From positions 434,001 to 498,000 of the forward strand of contig JANQAC010000001.1 in the NCBI GenBank assembly GCA_024707255.1: a DNA stretch of 64,000 bases, read 5' to 3'. Below, in pieces: positions 8,962 to 17,986 of the stretch (within the stretch, counting starts at the first letter, position 1; every line of letters starts with the position of its first letter). This stretch comes from Asticcacaulis sp. (lineage in GTDB: Bacteria; Pseudomonadota; Alphaproteobacteria; Caulobacterales; Caulobacteraceae). The translations under genes were made by a program, and so were the position numbers. Below the pieces are notes generated by a model, which saw only the letters and a list, made by a program, of their open reading frames with translations, searched no databases and had not been told where the DNA came from.

Positions 8962-10371
8962 TCAATAAACGGGGCAAGTCATCCAGCGATACGCCCTTGC
9001 CCAGCTAACGCCCATCGAGCGGACAATGACGAAGCCCTTCGATTCCGGCGGCCCATCGTTGAGTTGCGTACAATTGTTCATGTAAACACCGGACGGATCG
9101 AATGAGTCAAGCCGGCGAGCCGACAGGCTCCTGTCCTTGTTCAGCGTCACCTCGGCGACATCATAGCTGATGTAGCTGCCGGAATAGAGATGGTCATCGA
9201 CACGGGCGCGTTCGTTCAAAACCACAACGATGGCATTGTTGCGGCCAATATGGCGCAGGTAATCGCCCGCACGGTCGAAACATTCAGCCGCCTGATCACC
9301 CTGGTTTTTGTCACTTTTGTCGCGCGGACGGCCTTTTCTCCAGTCATGCCCGCAATCGACAATAAAATAATCATCGCCATAGGCTTCCCAGATTTCGGTC
9401 GGCACCGGCGCCAGTGGCGCGCCGCAGCGGTTCAGCGCCTTTTCAGTGATATAGAGGCCGTCGGGCCGGCCGGTGACCCACCAGCCGGTCGCCTCGACCG
9501 GCGCACAGTCATCGACTGATGTCATGAACGACTTGTCGATCCAGCGGCTGTCGGCCTTGAACTTGTTGCTGCCCTTGCGTTTCAACACCCACTGGTCGGT
9601 CTCGGCCTTGGTCAGCACGTCCCCGGCCTGGACGGCATGACGCGCGGCCACGAGGTCGAGTTCCTTTTCATCGGGATTGTTCTGCATCCAGGCGATTGCC
9701 GGCTGGGCGCACCAGGTTATCTTGACGCTGTATTGCGGATCACAAGCGCCCGGCGTCGCCAGGTAGCGCATGGAACCTTCCACGCGCTGGCTCTCCGTGA
9801 TGTGCCAAACGCCATTATTGCCGGGCGTCAGGGGCGGGCCTTCGGGCGTATAGGGGCCTGTCGGCTGGCGCGGCCCGCCGCCACAGACCACCGTCTGGTG
9901 CTCGACCGCCACATCACCCGTCTTGCGGTGTTCGATGGCATAGCCCACCGGCTCGCCGGTCAGCGAAAAACAATCGCGCGGCACGGCGACGCCGGAGGTT
10001 TCAAACGCCAGCGCCTCGGCATGAAGCCCTTCGGCGACCGGAAACAGATCATAGAGCCGGAAGTCACGGCCATAGACGCCGGATACCCAGTCGCCCTGCC
10101 CTGGCTTGAGGACGGTAAGCACGCGGGTCGGGCCCAGGCTGGCGGGCTTGAGGGTCACCTTGTCAAAACACGGCCCGTCCGCCAGGGGCTGAAATTTCGC
10201 CGGACAGCCGGTGCGCGGCGCGGCCACGGCGATTTCGTCGCCCAGCACCTCATGCACCGTGCCGAACTGCGCCTCATGCACCAATACCGGCGGCGTGCTC
10301 TGCGCCTGTGCCGTCAGCGGCACAAACGCGGCCAAGACTGCCAGCCCAATCCATCCTGTGACTTGTTTCAT
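8962..10371 (-). CDS. Secreted Cys-rich protein of unknown function between murE and murF
   Basis: 469 residues from ATG 10371, chosen over an upstream in-frame ATG because it opens directly with a signal peptide (MKQVTGWIGLAVLAAFVPLT, cleavage expected after AQA). The mature part contains about a dozen cysteines spread along its length (GCPAKF, GPCFDK, RDCFSLTG, VVCGGG, GACDPQ, ITWCAQ, DDCAPV, NRCGAP, VDCGHD, AECFDR, NNCTQL, MTCPVY), consistent with a disulfide-rich periplasmic or surface protein. No known domain recognised. It interrupts the usual murE-murF adjacency on the same strand, 122 bases after the murE stop. Real gene, unknown role. Confidence 0.75.
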   Translation of the reverse strand: MKQVTGWIGLAVLAAFVPLTAQAQSTPPVLVHEAQFGTVHEVLGDEIAVAAPRTGCPAKFQPLADGPCFDKVTLKPASLGPTRVLTVLKPGQGDWVSGVYGRDFRLYDLFPVAEGLHAEALAFETSGVAVPRDCFSLTGEPVGYAIEHRKTGDVAVEHQTVVCGGGPRQPTGPYTPEGPPLTPGNNGVWHITESQRVEGSMRYLATPGACDPQYSVKITWCAQPAIAWMQNNPDEKELDLVAARHAVQAGDVLTKAETDQWVLKRKGSNKFKADSRWIDKSFMTSVDDCAPVEATGWWVTGRPDGLYITEKALNRCGAPLAPVPTEIWEAYGDDYFIVDCGHDWRKGRPRDKSDKNQGDQAAECFDRAGDYLRHIGRNNAIVVVLNERARVDDHLYSGSYISYDVAEVTLNKDRSLSARRLDSFDPSGVYMNNCTQLNDGPPESKGFVIVRSMGVSWARAYRWMTCPVY

Positions 10372-10493
10372 AGCCCGCCCCTGAAAATGCCCGCACCTTG
10401 ATAGCGCCATATGCCGGCCCGGATCAAGCCTGACATAACGACGTTTCAGTGGGAGATTGCATCGCGGAGAATGAATGGCCGCTGAACAGCCGC

Positions 10494-11948
10494 CTATGCC
10501 TTCAGGGCCTCACGTACCACGCTGGCATCATCGAACGGCAGGACGGTGCCCGCCACGATCTGGCCCTGCTCATGGCCCTTGCCGGCCACCACCAGCACAT
10601 CGCCGGTTTTCAGCCCCGCCACGGCCTCGAAGATGGCCGCCTTGCGATCGCCGATCTCTACAGCGCCTTTTGCCATGCCGGCCAGCACTTCGGCACGAAT
10701 GGCCGCCGGGTCTTCCGAACGCGGGTTGTCGTCGGTGACAATGGCGCGATCCGCCAGCCTTTGTGCAATGGCGCCCATTTTCGGCCGCTTGCCGCGGTCT
10801 CGGTCACCGCCGCAGCCAAACACACAGACCAGCCTGCCCTTGGTATGCGGGCGCAGGGCGTGCAGCACGGTTTCCAGGCCATCAGGCGTATGGGCGTAAT
10901 CGACATAGACCTCCGCGCCATTATCCTTGGTGCCGGCGCGTTCCAGACGACCGCGCGCGCCTTGCAGCTTCGAGAGGGCGTCGATCACCCGGCCGGCGTC
11001 CTCACCGGCGGCAATTGCCAGTCCGGCGGCAACCAAAGCGTTCGACGCCTGAAAAAGACCGGCCAGCGGCAGCTTGGTCTCATATTTTTTACCGTGATAT
11101 TCCAGATAAAGGATCTGGCCGTCGACGGTCAGGTCACGGCCGGTCAGGCACAGGTGCGACGACCGCTCGCCAACGCTCATGACATTCAGACCCGACATGA
11201 TCGACAGGGCCGCAAAGGCGTTATAGGCGTCGGAATCGGCATTCAGCACCGCCGTCTTGCCGCGCGGCAAAAGCTGGTCGAACAAGCGCAGCTTGGCTGT
11301 CCGGTAGGCGTCCATGGTGGTGTGGTAGTCGAGGTGATCCTGAGTCAGGTTGGTAAATCCGGCGGCCGAAAGCGACACGCCGTCGAGCCGGCGCTGGTCA
11401 ATGCCATGCGACGAGGCTTCGAGCGCCAGGTGGGTAACGCCGCCCTGCGCCAGTTCGGCCAGGTGGCGGGCCAGGTCGGCGGCGTCCGGCGTGGTCAGGC
11501 CGGGACCGGTTATGGCGGTTTCCGTACCGTCCGGGCTTTGCGTGACGACACCAAGCGTGCCCATGCTGGCCGAGGCGTGGCCCAGAGAGGCGAAAATCTG
11601 CCGGCAGAAGGTGGCGACGGATGTCTTGCCGTTGGTGCCGGTAATGGCGACGCAGGTTTTCGGCTGGACGCCGTAAAACGCCTTGGCGGCCAGGGCATAG
11701 GCCCGGCGGACATCGGACACATTGACCACCACGGAGCCTTCGGCAGCGGTGCCTTCCGGCGCCAGAATAGCAGCCGCACCCTGTTTGATCGCCTGCGGAA
11801 TGAACTGGCGGCCATCGGCCGCGCTGCCCGGCAGGGCGCAGAACAGCACGCCCTCGCCCACCTTGCGGCTGTCGGCGGTCACGCCGGTCACGACCGGGTC
11901 CTGGTCGAGATCGCGCCGCAGGATGTCGGACAGGCGCAGGGCTGTCAT
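10494..11948 (-). CDS. murE: UDP-N-acetylmuramoyl-L-alanyl-D-glutamate--2,6-diaminopimelate ligase MurE
   Basis: Cytoplasmic Mur ligase that adds the third peptide residue. Seen: 484 residues from ATG 11948, P-loop AITGTNGKTSVATFCRQI, the TTPDAADLARHLAELAQGG and SSHGIDQRRLDGV segments, FTNLTQDHLDYH, and DDNPRSEDP near the C terminus. The DNPR motif is the known signature for meso-diaminopimelate rather than lysine specificity. The start ATG shares its A with the ftsI stop (TGATG), so the shorter start is preferred and translational coupling is likely. Confidence 0.97.
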   Translation of the reverse strand: MTALRLSDILRRDLDQDPVVTGVTADSRKVGEGVLFCALPGSAADGRQFIPQAIKQGAAAILAPEGTAAEGSVVVNVSDVRRAYALAAKAFYGVQPKTCVAITGTNGKTSVATFCRQIFASLGHASASMGTLGVVTQSPDGTETAITGPGLTTPDAADLARHLAELAQGGVTHLALEASSHGIDQRRLDGVSLSAAGFTNLTQDHLDYHTTMDAYRTAKLRLFDQLLPRGKTAVLNADSDAYNAFAALSIMSGLNVMSVGERSSHLCLTGRDLTVDGQILYLEYHGKKYETKLPLAGLFQASNALVAAGLAIAAGEDAGRVIDALSKLQGARGRLERAGTKDNGAEVYVDYAHTPDGLETVLHALRPHTKGRLVCVFGCGGDRDRGKRPKMGAIAQRLADRAIVTDDNPRSEDPAAIRAEVLAGMAKGAVEIGDRKAAIFEAVAGLKTGDVLVVAGKGHEQGQIVAGTVLPFDDASVVREALKA

Positions 11949-13699
11949 CAGTGGTCTCCGGTTACATCTTCGGCGGCAACGGGCGCCTTGTCCCATCCCG
12001 GTCCGGTGAACTTGTCTTCCTTGCGCGCCACGCCGACAAAGGGCGCGATGCGTTCGATCACATGGCCCGCCACGGGCGCCGCCACCGGGCCGCCCATGCG
12101 TGAGCCGCCGCTTTCAGGCGCACCTTGCGGCGAGTCGAAGGTGACCAGAACACTATATCTGTCGCCATCCACAGGTCCGTCGACCGGGAAGACCGCCAGG
12201 AAGGACGACACGTCCTCATTGGTGTAACGGCCATTGCCCGGCTTTTGCGCCGTACCGGTCTTGCCGCCGACCCGCAGGCCGGGCGCATTGGCGCGGGTAC
12301 CGGTACCCTTGAGCACGTTCTGGCGCATCAGTTCCAGCATGGTGCGCGAGGTGGCGGCCGAGAAGACCTGCGTGCCCGGCAGGGGCGAATGACCATCATA
12401 TTTCTTGATCGTCAGCGGACGCAGATAGCCGCCATTGAGCGTGGCGTTGGCGGCCTCGATGAAGGAGAGCGGCGTGATGGCCATGCCCTGCCCGAAGGCC
12501 GAGGACGCCAGCGAGCTGTCCGACCAGCGGCCGGGCAGCAGGGGCGAAGCCGGTTCGGTCAGTTCGATATCGGCAGAGCGGAACAGCCCCAGCGCTTCAT
12601 AATAGCGCGTCATGGCCGTGGCCCCGACATCGAGCGCCACCCGCGAGGTGCCGATATTGGACGACTTGATGAAGACGTCGGTCAGGCTCAGCAGTTCACT
12701 GGAGGCATGTTCGTCATGGATCAGGCGGTTGCCGAGTTTCAGCGGCTGGCGGCCGTCATAGACCGAAGCCAGCGAGGTCGTGCCGGTATCGAGGCCCACC
12801 GAGATCGAGATGACCTTGAAAATGGAGCCCAGTTCATAGCGATCGACGGCGGCATGGTTGCGGCGGTCGGCATCGCTGAAGGCGCCCGGCCGGTTGAGGT
12901 CGAAATCGGGCCAGCTCGCCAGGGCCAGAACCTCGCCGGTGCGCACATTGGTGACGATGCCGATGGCGCTCTGCGCCCGCTGGGCCACGGCCATGGCGCG
13001 CATTTCATTTTCCAGCGTGCCCTGGATGCGCAGGTCCATGGCCAGGGTCACCGGCTGGTCGGTGGCGGCATTGGCGGCGATCTGGTCCTGCAGGGCCTTT
13101 TCCGCGCCGGACATGCCTTCACCGCCGCGCTGGGTCATGCCGATATAGGCCGAACCGGTATTGGCCAGCGGATAGTCGCGCACGCGCACGGCCTCGAAAC
13201 TGATGCCTGGCAGGCCATAGTTGAGGATTTCATCGCGCTTGGCCGCCTTGATATTATTGGTCAGCAGCAGCCGGCGGTTCATCTTGAACGGCTTGTCGAT
13301 CTGGTCGCGCGGCAGGTCCGGGAAGATTTGCAGCAGGGCGCGGCGCACCAGGCTGCGGTCATCGCCGGTCATGTCGTTGGGATCGACGAACAGGCTGTAA
13401 TCATTGACGTCCGTGGCCAGCAACTGCCCGTTGCGGTCAACAAGCTGCGCCCTGGCATTGGGTTCGCCGGTCAGGGCGGCGATCTGTCCGCGCCCCTGCA
13501 ATGAGCCACGCGCCGCGAAACCCGCCAGGCAGACATAGGCCACGGTCATGCCCACCAGGATACAGAAGATGCGCATCCGCGCGCTCGACGCCTTTACGCC
13601 CGAGGCATTAGCGCGCTCGAACGCATGTTCGACTTTCCACACCCGATCAGCGACCCACTGGAAGCCGGACTGGGTGGATTCGATGATCGAGATCCCCAT
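11948..13699 (-). CDS. ftsI: Septal peptidoglycan transpeptidase FtsI (PBP3)
   Basis: Class B penicillin-binding protein that cross-links septal peptidoglycan together with FtsW. Seen: 583 residues, an N-terminal cytoplasmic stretch with one membrane anchor (about residues 45-62), a dimerisation/pedestal region, and the three active-site motifs SIFK (Ser292), SSN (346-348) and KTG (480-482). It overlaps ftsL and murE by one base each, through TGATG junctions. The C terminus after KTGTAQKPG is family-typical with no PASTA domain. Confidence 0.97.
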   Translation of the reverse strand: MGISIIESTQSGFQWVADRVWKVEHAFERANASGVKASSARMRIFCILVGMTVAYVCLAGFAARGSLQGRGQIAALTGEPNARAQLVDRNGQLLATDVNDYSLFVDPNDMTGDDRSLVRRALLQIFPDLPRDQIDKPFKMNRRLLLTNNIKAAKRDEILNYGLPGISFEAVRVRDYPLANTGSAYIGMTQRGGEGMSGAEKALQDQIAANAATDQPVTLAMDLRIQGTLENEMRAMAVAQRAQSAIGIVTNVRTGEVLALASWPDFDLNRPGAFSDADRRNHAAVDRYELGSIFKVISISVGLDTGTTSLASVYDGRQPLKLGNRLIHDEHASSELLSLTDVFIKSSNIGTSRVALDVGATAMTRYYEALGLFRSADIELTEPASPLLPGRWSDSSLASSAFGQGMAITPLSFIEAANATLNGGYLRPLTIKKYDGHSPLPGTQVFSAATSRTMLELMRQNVLKGTGTRANAPGLRVGGKTGTAQKPGNGRYTNEDVSSFLAVFPVDGPVDGDRYSVLVTFDSPQGAPESGGSRMGGPVAAPVAGHVIERIAPFVGVARKEDKFTGPGWDKAPVAAEDVTGDH

Positions 13700-14196
13700 C
13701 AGCGCCCTCCCGTCCGGCCGCTGGCCGAAGCGGCGACTTCCGGCGCCTTGCGGGCTGGAGCCGCCGTGATTGGGGTTACCGTGATCAGATCATCACCTTG
13801 CCCTGCCGCCGGCGCTGGCGGAGGCGCGGGCACAGCGGGCGCCGCGGCGGGCGCCTGTGACACCGGACGCGAGCCGGTGCGGGAAATTTCCGCCGGGGAT
13901 TCCAGACGCGCCTCATGGTTCGGATCGGTCGGCTTCATGCCCAGGTACTGGACCGCCAGTTGTTCCAGCCGGCCGGGGCGCTCCAGTTGCGCCACCTGGA
14001 TCTTGAGGCCGTCGACGGCCGTCTGTTCGGCGGCGATCTGGCGGTCGAGATCGTTCATGCGGCGGATGTCCTCGCCCTCCTTCGCCTTACTAAGGCACAC
14101 CCAAAAGATCAGGCCGAACATCAGCACGCCGCCAACCAGTTCGATCAGGCGAATACCGCGGACGCGTTGTTCAAACAGTCGCATCAAACCGTTCAT
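13699..14196 (-). CDS. ftsL: Cell division protein FtsL
   Basis: 165 residues. Seen: a short N-terminal tail, one membrane segment ([19 protein letters not shown], about residues 17-35), then a coiled-coil stretch ([20 protein letters not shown]) with a leucine periodicity, and a Pro/Ala-rich C terminus. This layout and the position between rsmH and ftsI identify FtsL, the small bitopic subunit that bridges FtsB/FtsQ to FtsWI. Its start overlaps the rsmH stop by 4 bases and its stop overlaps the ftsI start by one base. Confidence 0.9.
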   Translation of the reverse strand: MNGLMRLFEQRVRGIRLIELVGGVLMFGLIFWVCLSKAKEGEDIRRMNDLDRQIAAEQTAVDGLKIQVAQLERPGRLEQLAVQYLGMKPTDPNHEARLESPAEISRTGSRPVSQAPAAAPAVPAPPPAPAAGQGDDLITVTPITAAPARKAPEVAASASGRTGGR

Positions 14197-15164
14197 GATC
14201 GGACCTTTTGACGGAGAGGTATCTGGACAAGAGGTGTGGACGTGCGGCGGACGGCGCGCAGCTTGGCCGACCGTGCGCGCGGATTGGCGGCGATTTCGGC
14301 CTTCGATGCCTGCACGGCCTTGGGCGTCACCAGCGTATAGATCGGTTGGCGCGTCTCGATCTTCTGCGGCGCATAACGCGAACCGGAAGAGACCTTGCCG
14401 GCGCGTTCATTGAAGAAATTTTTGACGATGCGGTCTTCCAGCGAATGGAAGGTCACCACCGCCAATATACCGTCCGGCTTCAGCAGGGTCTCAGCCACGT
14501 CGAGCGCGCGTTCCAGTTCGCCCAGTTCGTCATTGACGGCGATGCGCAGGGCCTGGAAGGTGCGCGTGGCCGGATGGACCGGCGCGCCGCGACGGCCACC
14601 CAGGGCGCGCTCAACCACCTCGGCCAGGTCCAGCGTCCGCTCGAATTTCTGCGCTTCGCGGCGCTTGACGATGGCGGCAGCGATGCCGCGCGACTTGTGC
14701 TCCTCGCCATAGAGCCAGATGATGTGGGCGATCTCGTCCTTTTCATCTTCGTTGACGATATCGGCGGCGCTGCGCCCATCGACGCTCATGCGCATGTCGA
14801 GAGGACCATCACGCATGAAGGAGAAGCCGCGCTCGGCTTCGTCAAGCTGCATGGAGGAGACGCCGATATCGAGTACGATGGCGTCGCACGCCTCATGCCC
14901 CAGTTCCGCCAGCCCTTCCTTCATCTCGGAAAAACAGCGGTTGACCCACTGGAAACGATCCGGGTAATCGGCCTTGAGCGCCTCAACATAGGGCCTGACA
15001 CGGGCATCACGGTCAAAGGCAATAACATGCGCGCCCCGCTCCAGTATGGCGCGCGAATAGCCGCCGGCGCCGAATGTGCCATCCACCACCAGCTTACCGG
15101 AGACATCGCCCAGCGCGGCCAGCACTTCGGGCAACAGGACAGAAGCATGGACATCCTGACTCAT
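14193..15164 (-). CDS. rsmH: 16S rRNA (cytosine(1402)-N(4))-methyltransferase RsmH (MraW)
   Basis: SAM-dependent methyltransferase acting on 16S rRNA C1402. Seen: 323 residues from ATG 15164, starting [18 protein letters not shown], with the SAM-binding [15 protein letters not shown], the [18 protein letters not shown] segment, and [18 protein letters not shown]. As written the frame is open upstream into mraZ, producing an apparent fusion, but this is caused by an extra base in mraZ. With mraZ corrected, its TGA overlaps this ATG by 4 bases (ATGA), so separate, coupled genes are the right reading. Confidence 0.95.
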   Translation of the reverse strand: MSQDVHASVLLPEVLAALGDVSGKLVVDGTFGAGGYSRAILERGAHVIAFDRDARVRPYVEALKADYPDRFQWVNRCFSEMKEGLAELGHEACDAIVLDIGVSSMQLDEAERGFSFMRDGPLDMRMSVDGRSAADIVNEDEKDEIAHIIWLYGEEHKSRGIAAAIVKRREAQKFERTLDLAEVVERALGGRRGAPVHPATRTFQALRIAVNDELGELERALDVAETLLKPDGILAVVTFHSLEDRIVKNFFNERAGKVSSGSRYAPQKIETRQPIYTLVTPKAVQASKAEIAANPRARSAKLRAVRRTSTPLVQIPLRQKVRS

Positions 15165-15620
15165 ATGAGCGCCTCGCGTTTCGCAAAGGCGGCCTCGACC
15201 AACTGGTCCTGCTCGGTGGCGTAAGTCGCATAGGCTTGCGGCGCCCAGATCTGGAAGCTTTCGCCCAGGCCGGCAATAACCACATCGCCGCTCAGGCCGA
15301 ACTGCTCGCACAGTTTTTTCCGGCAGGGTGATGCGGCCGGCCGTATCGAAGCTCAGGCGGTGCATCGAGGCATAGAAGCGGCGCTGCATGGCGGTGCGGG
15401 TCGGGGACATGGGCGGATACTCGTTGATCACGTCGCGGTACATGGCAAAGAACGCGGCCCCGCCGCATTCGAGACACGCGGCGTTGATCGCAGCAAAACA
15501 ATACACCCCTTCAAACGGCTCGACGCCCTCATGAGGCGCCAGTGCGGCGGCGCGGAAATCCTGCGGGACCAGAAGCCGCCGCTTGGAATCCAGTTGCTTC
15601 TCATGGGTCGAGAGAAACAC
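15161..15620 (-). CDS. mraZ: Transcriptional regulator MraZ (single-base frameshift)
   Basis: First gene of the cluster: a SpoVT/AbrB-like DNA-binding protein that represses its own operon in other bacteria. Seen: [20 protein letters not shown] and a second AbrB-like repeat [15 protein letters not shown]-run of six at 15314-15319 (five expected) shifts the frame after TLPEK. Removing one base gives [20 protein letters not shown] and a stop at 15161-15163, for 152 residues, the normal MraZ size. Uncorrected, the frame runs into rsmH. A homopolymer error is the simplest explanation. Confidence 0.9.
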
Positions 15621-15707
15621 GCACCCGCCTCAGACCGTTTTAGCCTGCTCCCTGTCCGCCGAAACCCCTGGCCAGCCCTCCCGGCCGGGTCGCTTCGGGA
15701 CGAATAT

Positions 15708-15737
15708 AGGGTTAACATGGGATTAAGTGGGATGCAA
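15708..15737 (+). promoter_or_regulatory. MraZ-box-like triple direct repeat upstream of mraZ
   Basis: Three consecutive 10-base units share the pattern (A/T)GGG(A/T)T, with GGG at 15709, 15719 and 15729; the middle unit is TGGGATTAAG. Ten-base-spaced TGGG repeats are the known binding signal of MraZ in its own promoter region. The array lies about 90-120 bases upstream of the mraZ start, and the TGGG strand is opposite to mraZ. Assignment rests on pattern and position. Confidence 0.5.
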
Positions 15738-15926
15738 TGACTCTGAATGACACCAGATGAGGATTCAGAGCATAAAAATGCCCAATAGTGGATAAGTTTA
15801 GAACAAAGCAAAAACATTTATACTTACGCCTGTACGCTACGGAGATACTGGAATCATAAATGCGACCGATCATCCCTTGAGGACGAGCGGCCGCATTGCA
15901 ATACCGTAAGTTGTAGGCAATTATAC

Positions 15927-15941
15927 TTAACAGATATTTAA
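15927..15941 (-). promoter_or_regulatory. CtrA-type box TTAA-N7-TTAA upstream of the mra/dcw cluster
   Basis: The sequence TTAACAGATATTTAA matches the CtrA consensus exactly. It lies about 307 bases upstream of mraZ and 28 bases beyond the RNase P RNA 3' end, in an AT-rich gap. The rest of the gap (15738-15926) shows no gene. A role in cell-cycle control of the cluster is inferred. Confidence 0.45.
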
Positions 15942-15968
15942 AACGCCGTTACGCAAAGGCGGATAAAA

Positions 15969-16365
15969 GGGCCAGATGACCTGTAAGCCGGGTTCTGTTC
16001 AGGGATTGCTCCCCTTGGCGATCATTCCTCTTGGCCGGCCATTGCTGGACGGCTCACGCAACCTACCCGAACGGTCCGGGGCGGTAATGCCCTGCCTTTG
16101 TTGCCAAAAGCGCGCCGTTCCTATTTGGTCTTGCTCCGGACGAGGCTTGCCATGCCATTTCCGTTACCGGAAACGCGGTGCGCTCTTACCGCACCCTTTT
16201 CACCCTTACCTCAGCAGGCTGAGGCGGTCTGCTCTCTGTGGCGCTCTCTCTGGGGTCACCCCCGGCGGGTGTTACCCGCCGTCCTATTACCGTGGAGCCC
16301 GGACTTTCCTCAGGCGCCCCGAAGGACGTCCCGCGACCACCCGGTCATCTGGCCCACAGGCCTTC
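15969..16365 (-). ncRNA. rnpB: RNase P RNA (rnpB), bacterial class A
   Basis: Catalytic RNA that matures tRNA 5' ends. On the minus strand the conserved regions appear in order: the 5' domain AGATGACCGGGTGGTCGCGG, the GAGGAAAGTCCGGGCTCCAC core, the GGTAAGGGTGAAAAGGGTGC segment, the ACAGAACCCGGCTTACAGGT 3' core, and a terminal GTCATCTGG that pairs back with CCAGATGAC at the 5' end. Ends are estimated from this pairing, accurate to a few bases. Reading frames across this stretch are not genes. Confidence 0.95.
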
Positions 16366-16369
16366 TAGT

Positions 16370-16726
16370 TTAGTTCTTCGGTTCGATCAATGGCGCAATG
16401 ACGAGCACCAGCCAGCCGAGCATAGCGATCCCACCACCGATCGGCGCCAGGCCGGGCAATATCACGCCGGTGGTCGCGTGAATGATAATCTCGAAGGCAA
16501 AGACGCCGCTGCCGGTCAGCATCAGGGCCATAGGCAGGGCACGGCGCCAACCCGAAACCAGATTGGTGCCAAGAATGGCGATCACGGCGGCGGCATGGAA
16601 CAGCAGGAACTGGCCGCCGATTGCCGGGGTGCCGGTCTGCGGCGGATGCGATCCGGCCGCCAGCATGATCACACCCACCAGCCCCCACAGGGCCGCTATG
16701 GCCAGAATGATGCGTTGACCAGTCAT
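16370..16726 (-). CDS. DUF423 family small membrane protein
   Basis: 118 residues, almost entirely hydrophobic, with about four membrane segments (IILAIAALWGLVGVIMLAAG, FLLFHAAAVIAILGTNLV, ALMLTGSGVFAFEIIIHA, IAMLGWLVLVIAPLIE). The FLLFHAAA and LTGSGVFAFE segments resemble the DUF423 (YgdD-type) family. The function of the family is unknown. The start directly follows the amidase stop, so the two are probably co-transcribed toward rnpB. Confidence 0.75.
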   Translation of the reverse strand: MTGQRIILAIAALWGLVGVIMLAAGSHPPQTGTPAIGGQFLLFHAAAVIAILGTNLVSGWRRALPMALMLTGSGVFAFEIIIHATTGVILPGLAPIGGGIAMLGWLVLVIAPLIEPKN

Positions 16727-17476
16727 CTAAACCTCCATCAGGGTGATATGGCGCAACAGGGCCATCAGGGTGACGCGCAGCTTCGCATCGGCTCGCCCCT
16801 CACGGTCGGTGCCGATCTGTTCCGGCAGCCAGTGGCGCTGGAAAGCGGTGATGATGGTGGCAGTCTCGGCATCAAAAGGACCGCCGGCCAGGATTTCGTA
16901 GCCCAGCTTGCCGAGCGCAGATTGCAGCGAAAAGACGCCCAGGCCGGTATCGCCTTCGCCCAACGACGGCCCCATAGCGCCTTCAGGCGGCATATCGGGC
17001 GTCACCCACAGGCCATGACCATGCGCCGCCAGTTCGGCCCACGGAAAGCGTTCACCCGGATCCTCTTTCCGCGCCGGCGCCACATCGGAATGGCCCAGAA
17101 TGCGATGATCGGGGATTTCCCAGCGCTCCCGTATGCCATCGAGCAGGCCGATCACCGCATCGATCTGCGCCGGCGGAAAGTCACGATAGCCGAACTCATG
17201 GCCGGGATTGACGATCTCGATACCGATCGAACAGCCATTGATATCGGTCTCGCCCTTCCAGAAGCTGACCCCGGCGTGCCAGGCGCGGCGCTCTTCCGGC
17301 ACCAGCCGGAAAATCCGCCCATCCTCTTCGACCATGTAATGCGCGGAGACCCTGGCGTCCGGATCGCACATACGGGCGAGAGCCGCCTGGCCGCTTCTCA
17401 TGCCGGTATAGTGCAGGACCACCATGTCAGGCGGCGATTTGCGTTCGTTGAAATTGGGGGATGGGGTTTCAATCAT
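16727..17476 (-). CDS. N-acetylmuramoyl-L-alanine amidase, AmpD/AmiD type with C-terminal peptidoglycan-binding domain
   Basis: 249 residues without a signal peptide. Seen: an Amidase_2 domain with VVLHYTGMRSGQAAL, the SAHYMVEEDG segment, RAWHAGVSFW, and GHSDVAPARKEDPGERF, which carry the zinc His residues and the catalytic Lys/Asp region. From about residue 180 a helical repeat (VFSLQSALGKLGYEI, FDAETATIITAFQRHW) matches a PG_binding_1 fold. The family cleaves the MurNAc-L-Ala bond of anhydro-muropeptides in recycling; absence of a leader suggests a cytoplasmic role, as for AmpD. Confidence 0.9.
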   Translation of the reverse strand: MIETPSPNFNERKSPPDMVVLHYTGMRSGQAALARMCDPDARVSAHYMVEEDGRIFRLVPEERRAWHAGVSFWKGETDINGCSIGIEIVNPGHEFGYRDFPPAQIDAVIGLLDGIRERWEIPDHRILGHSDVAPARKEDPGERFPWAELAAHGHGLWVTPDMPPEGAMGPSLGEGDTGLGVFSLQSALGKLGYEILAGGPFDAETATIITAFQRHWLPEQIGTDREGRADAKLRVTLMALLRHITLMEV

Positions 17477-17513
17477 ATGCTGGTCTTAACGGCAATCCCG
17501 CATCCGGCCAAAT

Positions 17514-17547
17514 AAAAACGCCACCATCGTGAGACAGCGGCGTTTTT
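17514..17547 (-). terminator. Intrinsic terminator of the small membrane-protein gene
   Basis: Inverted arms AAAAACGCC (17514-17522) and GGCGTTTTT (17539-17547) with A/T runs at both ends. It follows the stop of the gene at 17569 on the minus strand. Confidence 0.7.
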
Positions 17548-17568
17548 GAAATCTCATACGTAGTGGTC

Positions 17569-17883
17569 TTAGTAGACCGTCCAGGTCGAACCGGTTTTGC
17601 GCGCTTCATAAACGCCCTTGCCGTCATCCGCCTTGATGCTGATCTTCGCGTGTCTGCGCGTCAGGAAAGCGGTCAGCCCCATGACGCCGATAACCGCAGC
17701 GCCGACCACCGCCATCGAAGCGGCGAACAGGGCCAGTACAGCCAGTCCGGCCACAACCGCGAGCCCCGCCAACGTCATCACCACGTTGGTGACAATACGG
17801 GCGATCAGGTTCTTGCGGCGGACATCTCCCCATGGCTTATAGCCACGGTCGAAACGGGCGAAGGCAGCATCACGCTTGGTCAT
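17569..17883 (-). CDS. Small membrane protein of unknown function
   Basis: 104 residues from ATG 17883, preferred over an upstream in-frame ATG at 17976 because a GGAG lies 9 bases before it. Seen: a polar N terminus (KRDAAFARFDRGYKPWGDVR), one long or two short membrane segments (residues about 35-75, AGLAVVAGLAVLALFAASMA), and a basic C-terminal tail (RRHAKISIKADDG). No family recognised. A near-consensus CtrA motif lies about 104 bases upstream. Confidence 0.6.
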   Translation of the reverse strand: MTKRDAAFARFDRGYKPWGDVRRKNLIARIVTNVVMTLAGLAVVAGLAVLALFAASMAVVGAAVIGVMGLTAFLTRRHAKISIKADDGKGVYEARKTGSTWTVY

Positions 17884-17986
17884 GAAGGCAAACTCCAAAC
17901 ACTGAGACAATACGCGTCTCTTACTAGGGAAGATTGGCACGAATAAGTCCCGCGTCAACCTCCGGAAACGTTTCATGACGAAATTA

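Noticed and set aside
8808..9008. A 66-residue plus-strand frame
   Set aside because: It lies inside the 139-base palindromic element and has no ribosome site.
14193..15620. A single MraZ-RsmH fusion protein
   Set aside because: The junction is explained by one extra T in 15314-15319; the corrected frames give normal MraZ and RsmH with an ATGA overlap.
15976..16373. Reading frames across 15976-16373 on the plus strand
   Set aside because: They lie on the antisense of the RNase P RNA, whose conserved blocks explain the sequence.
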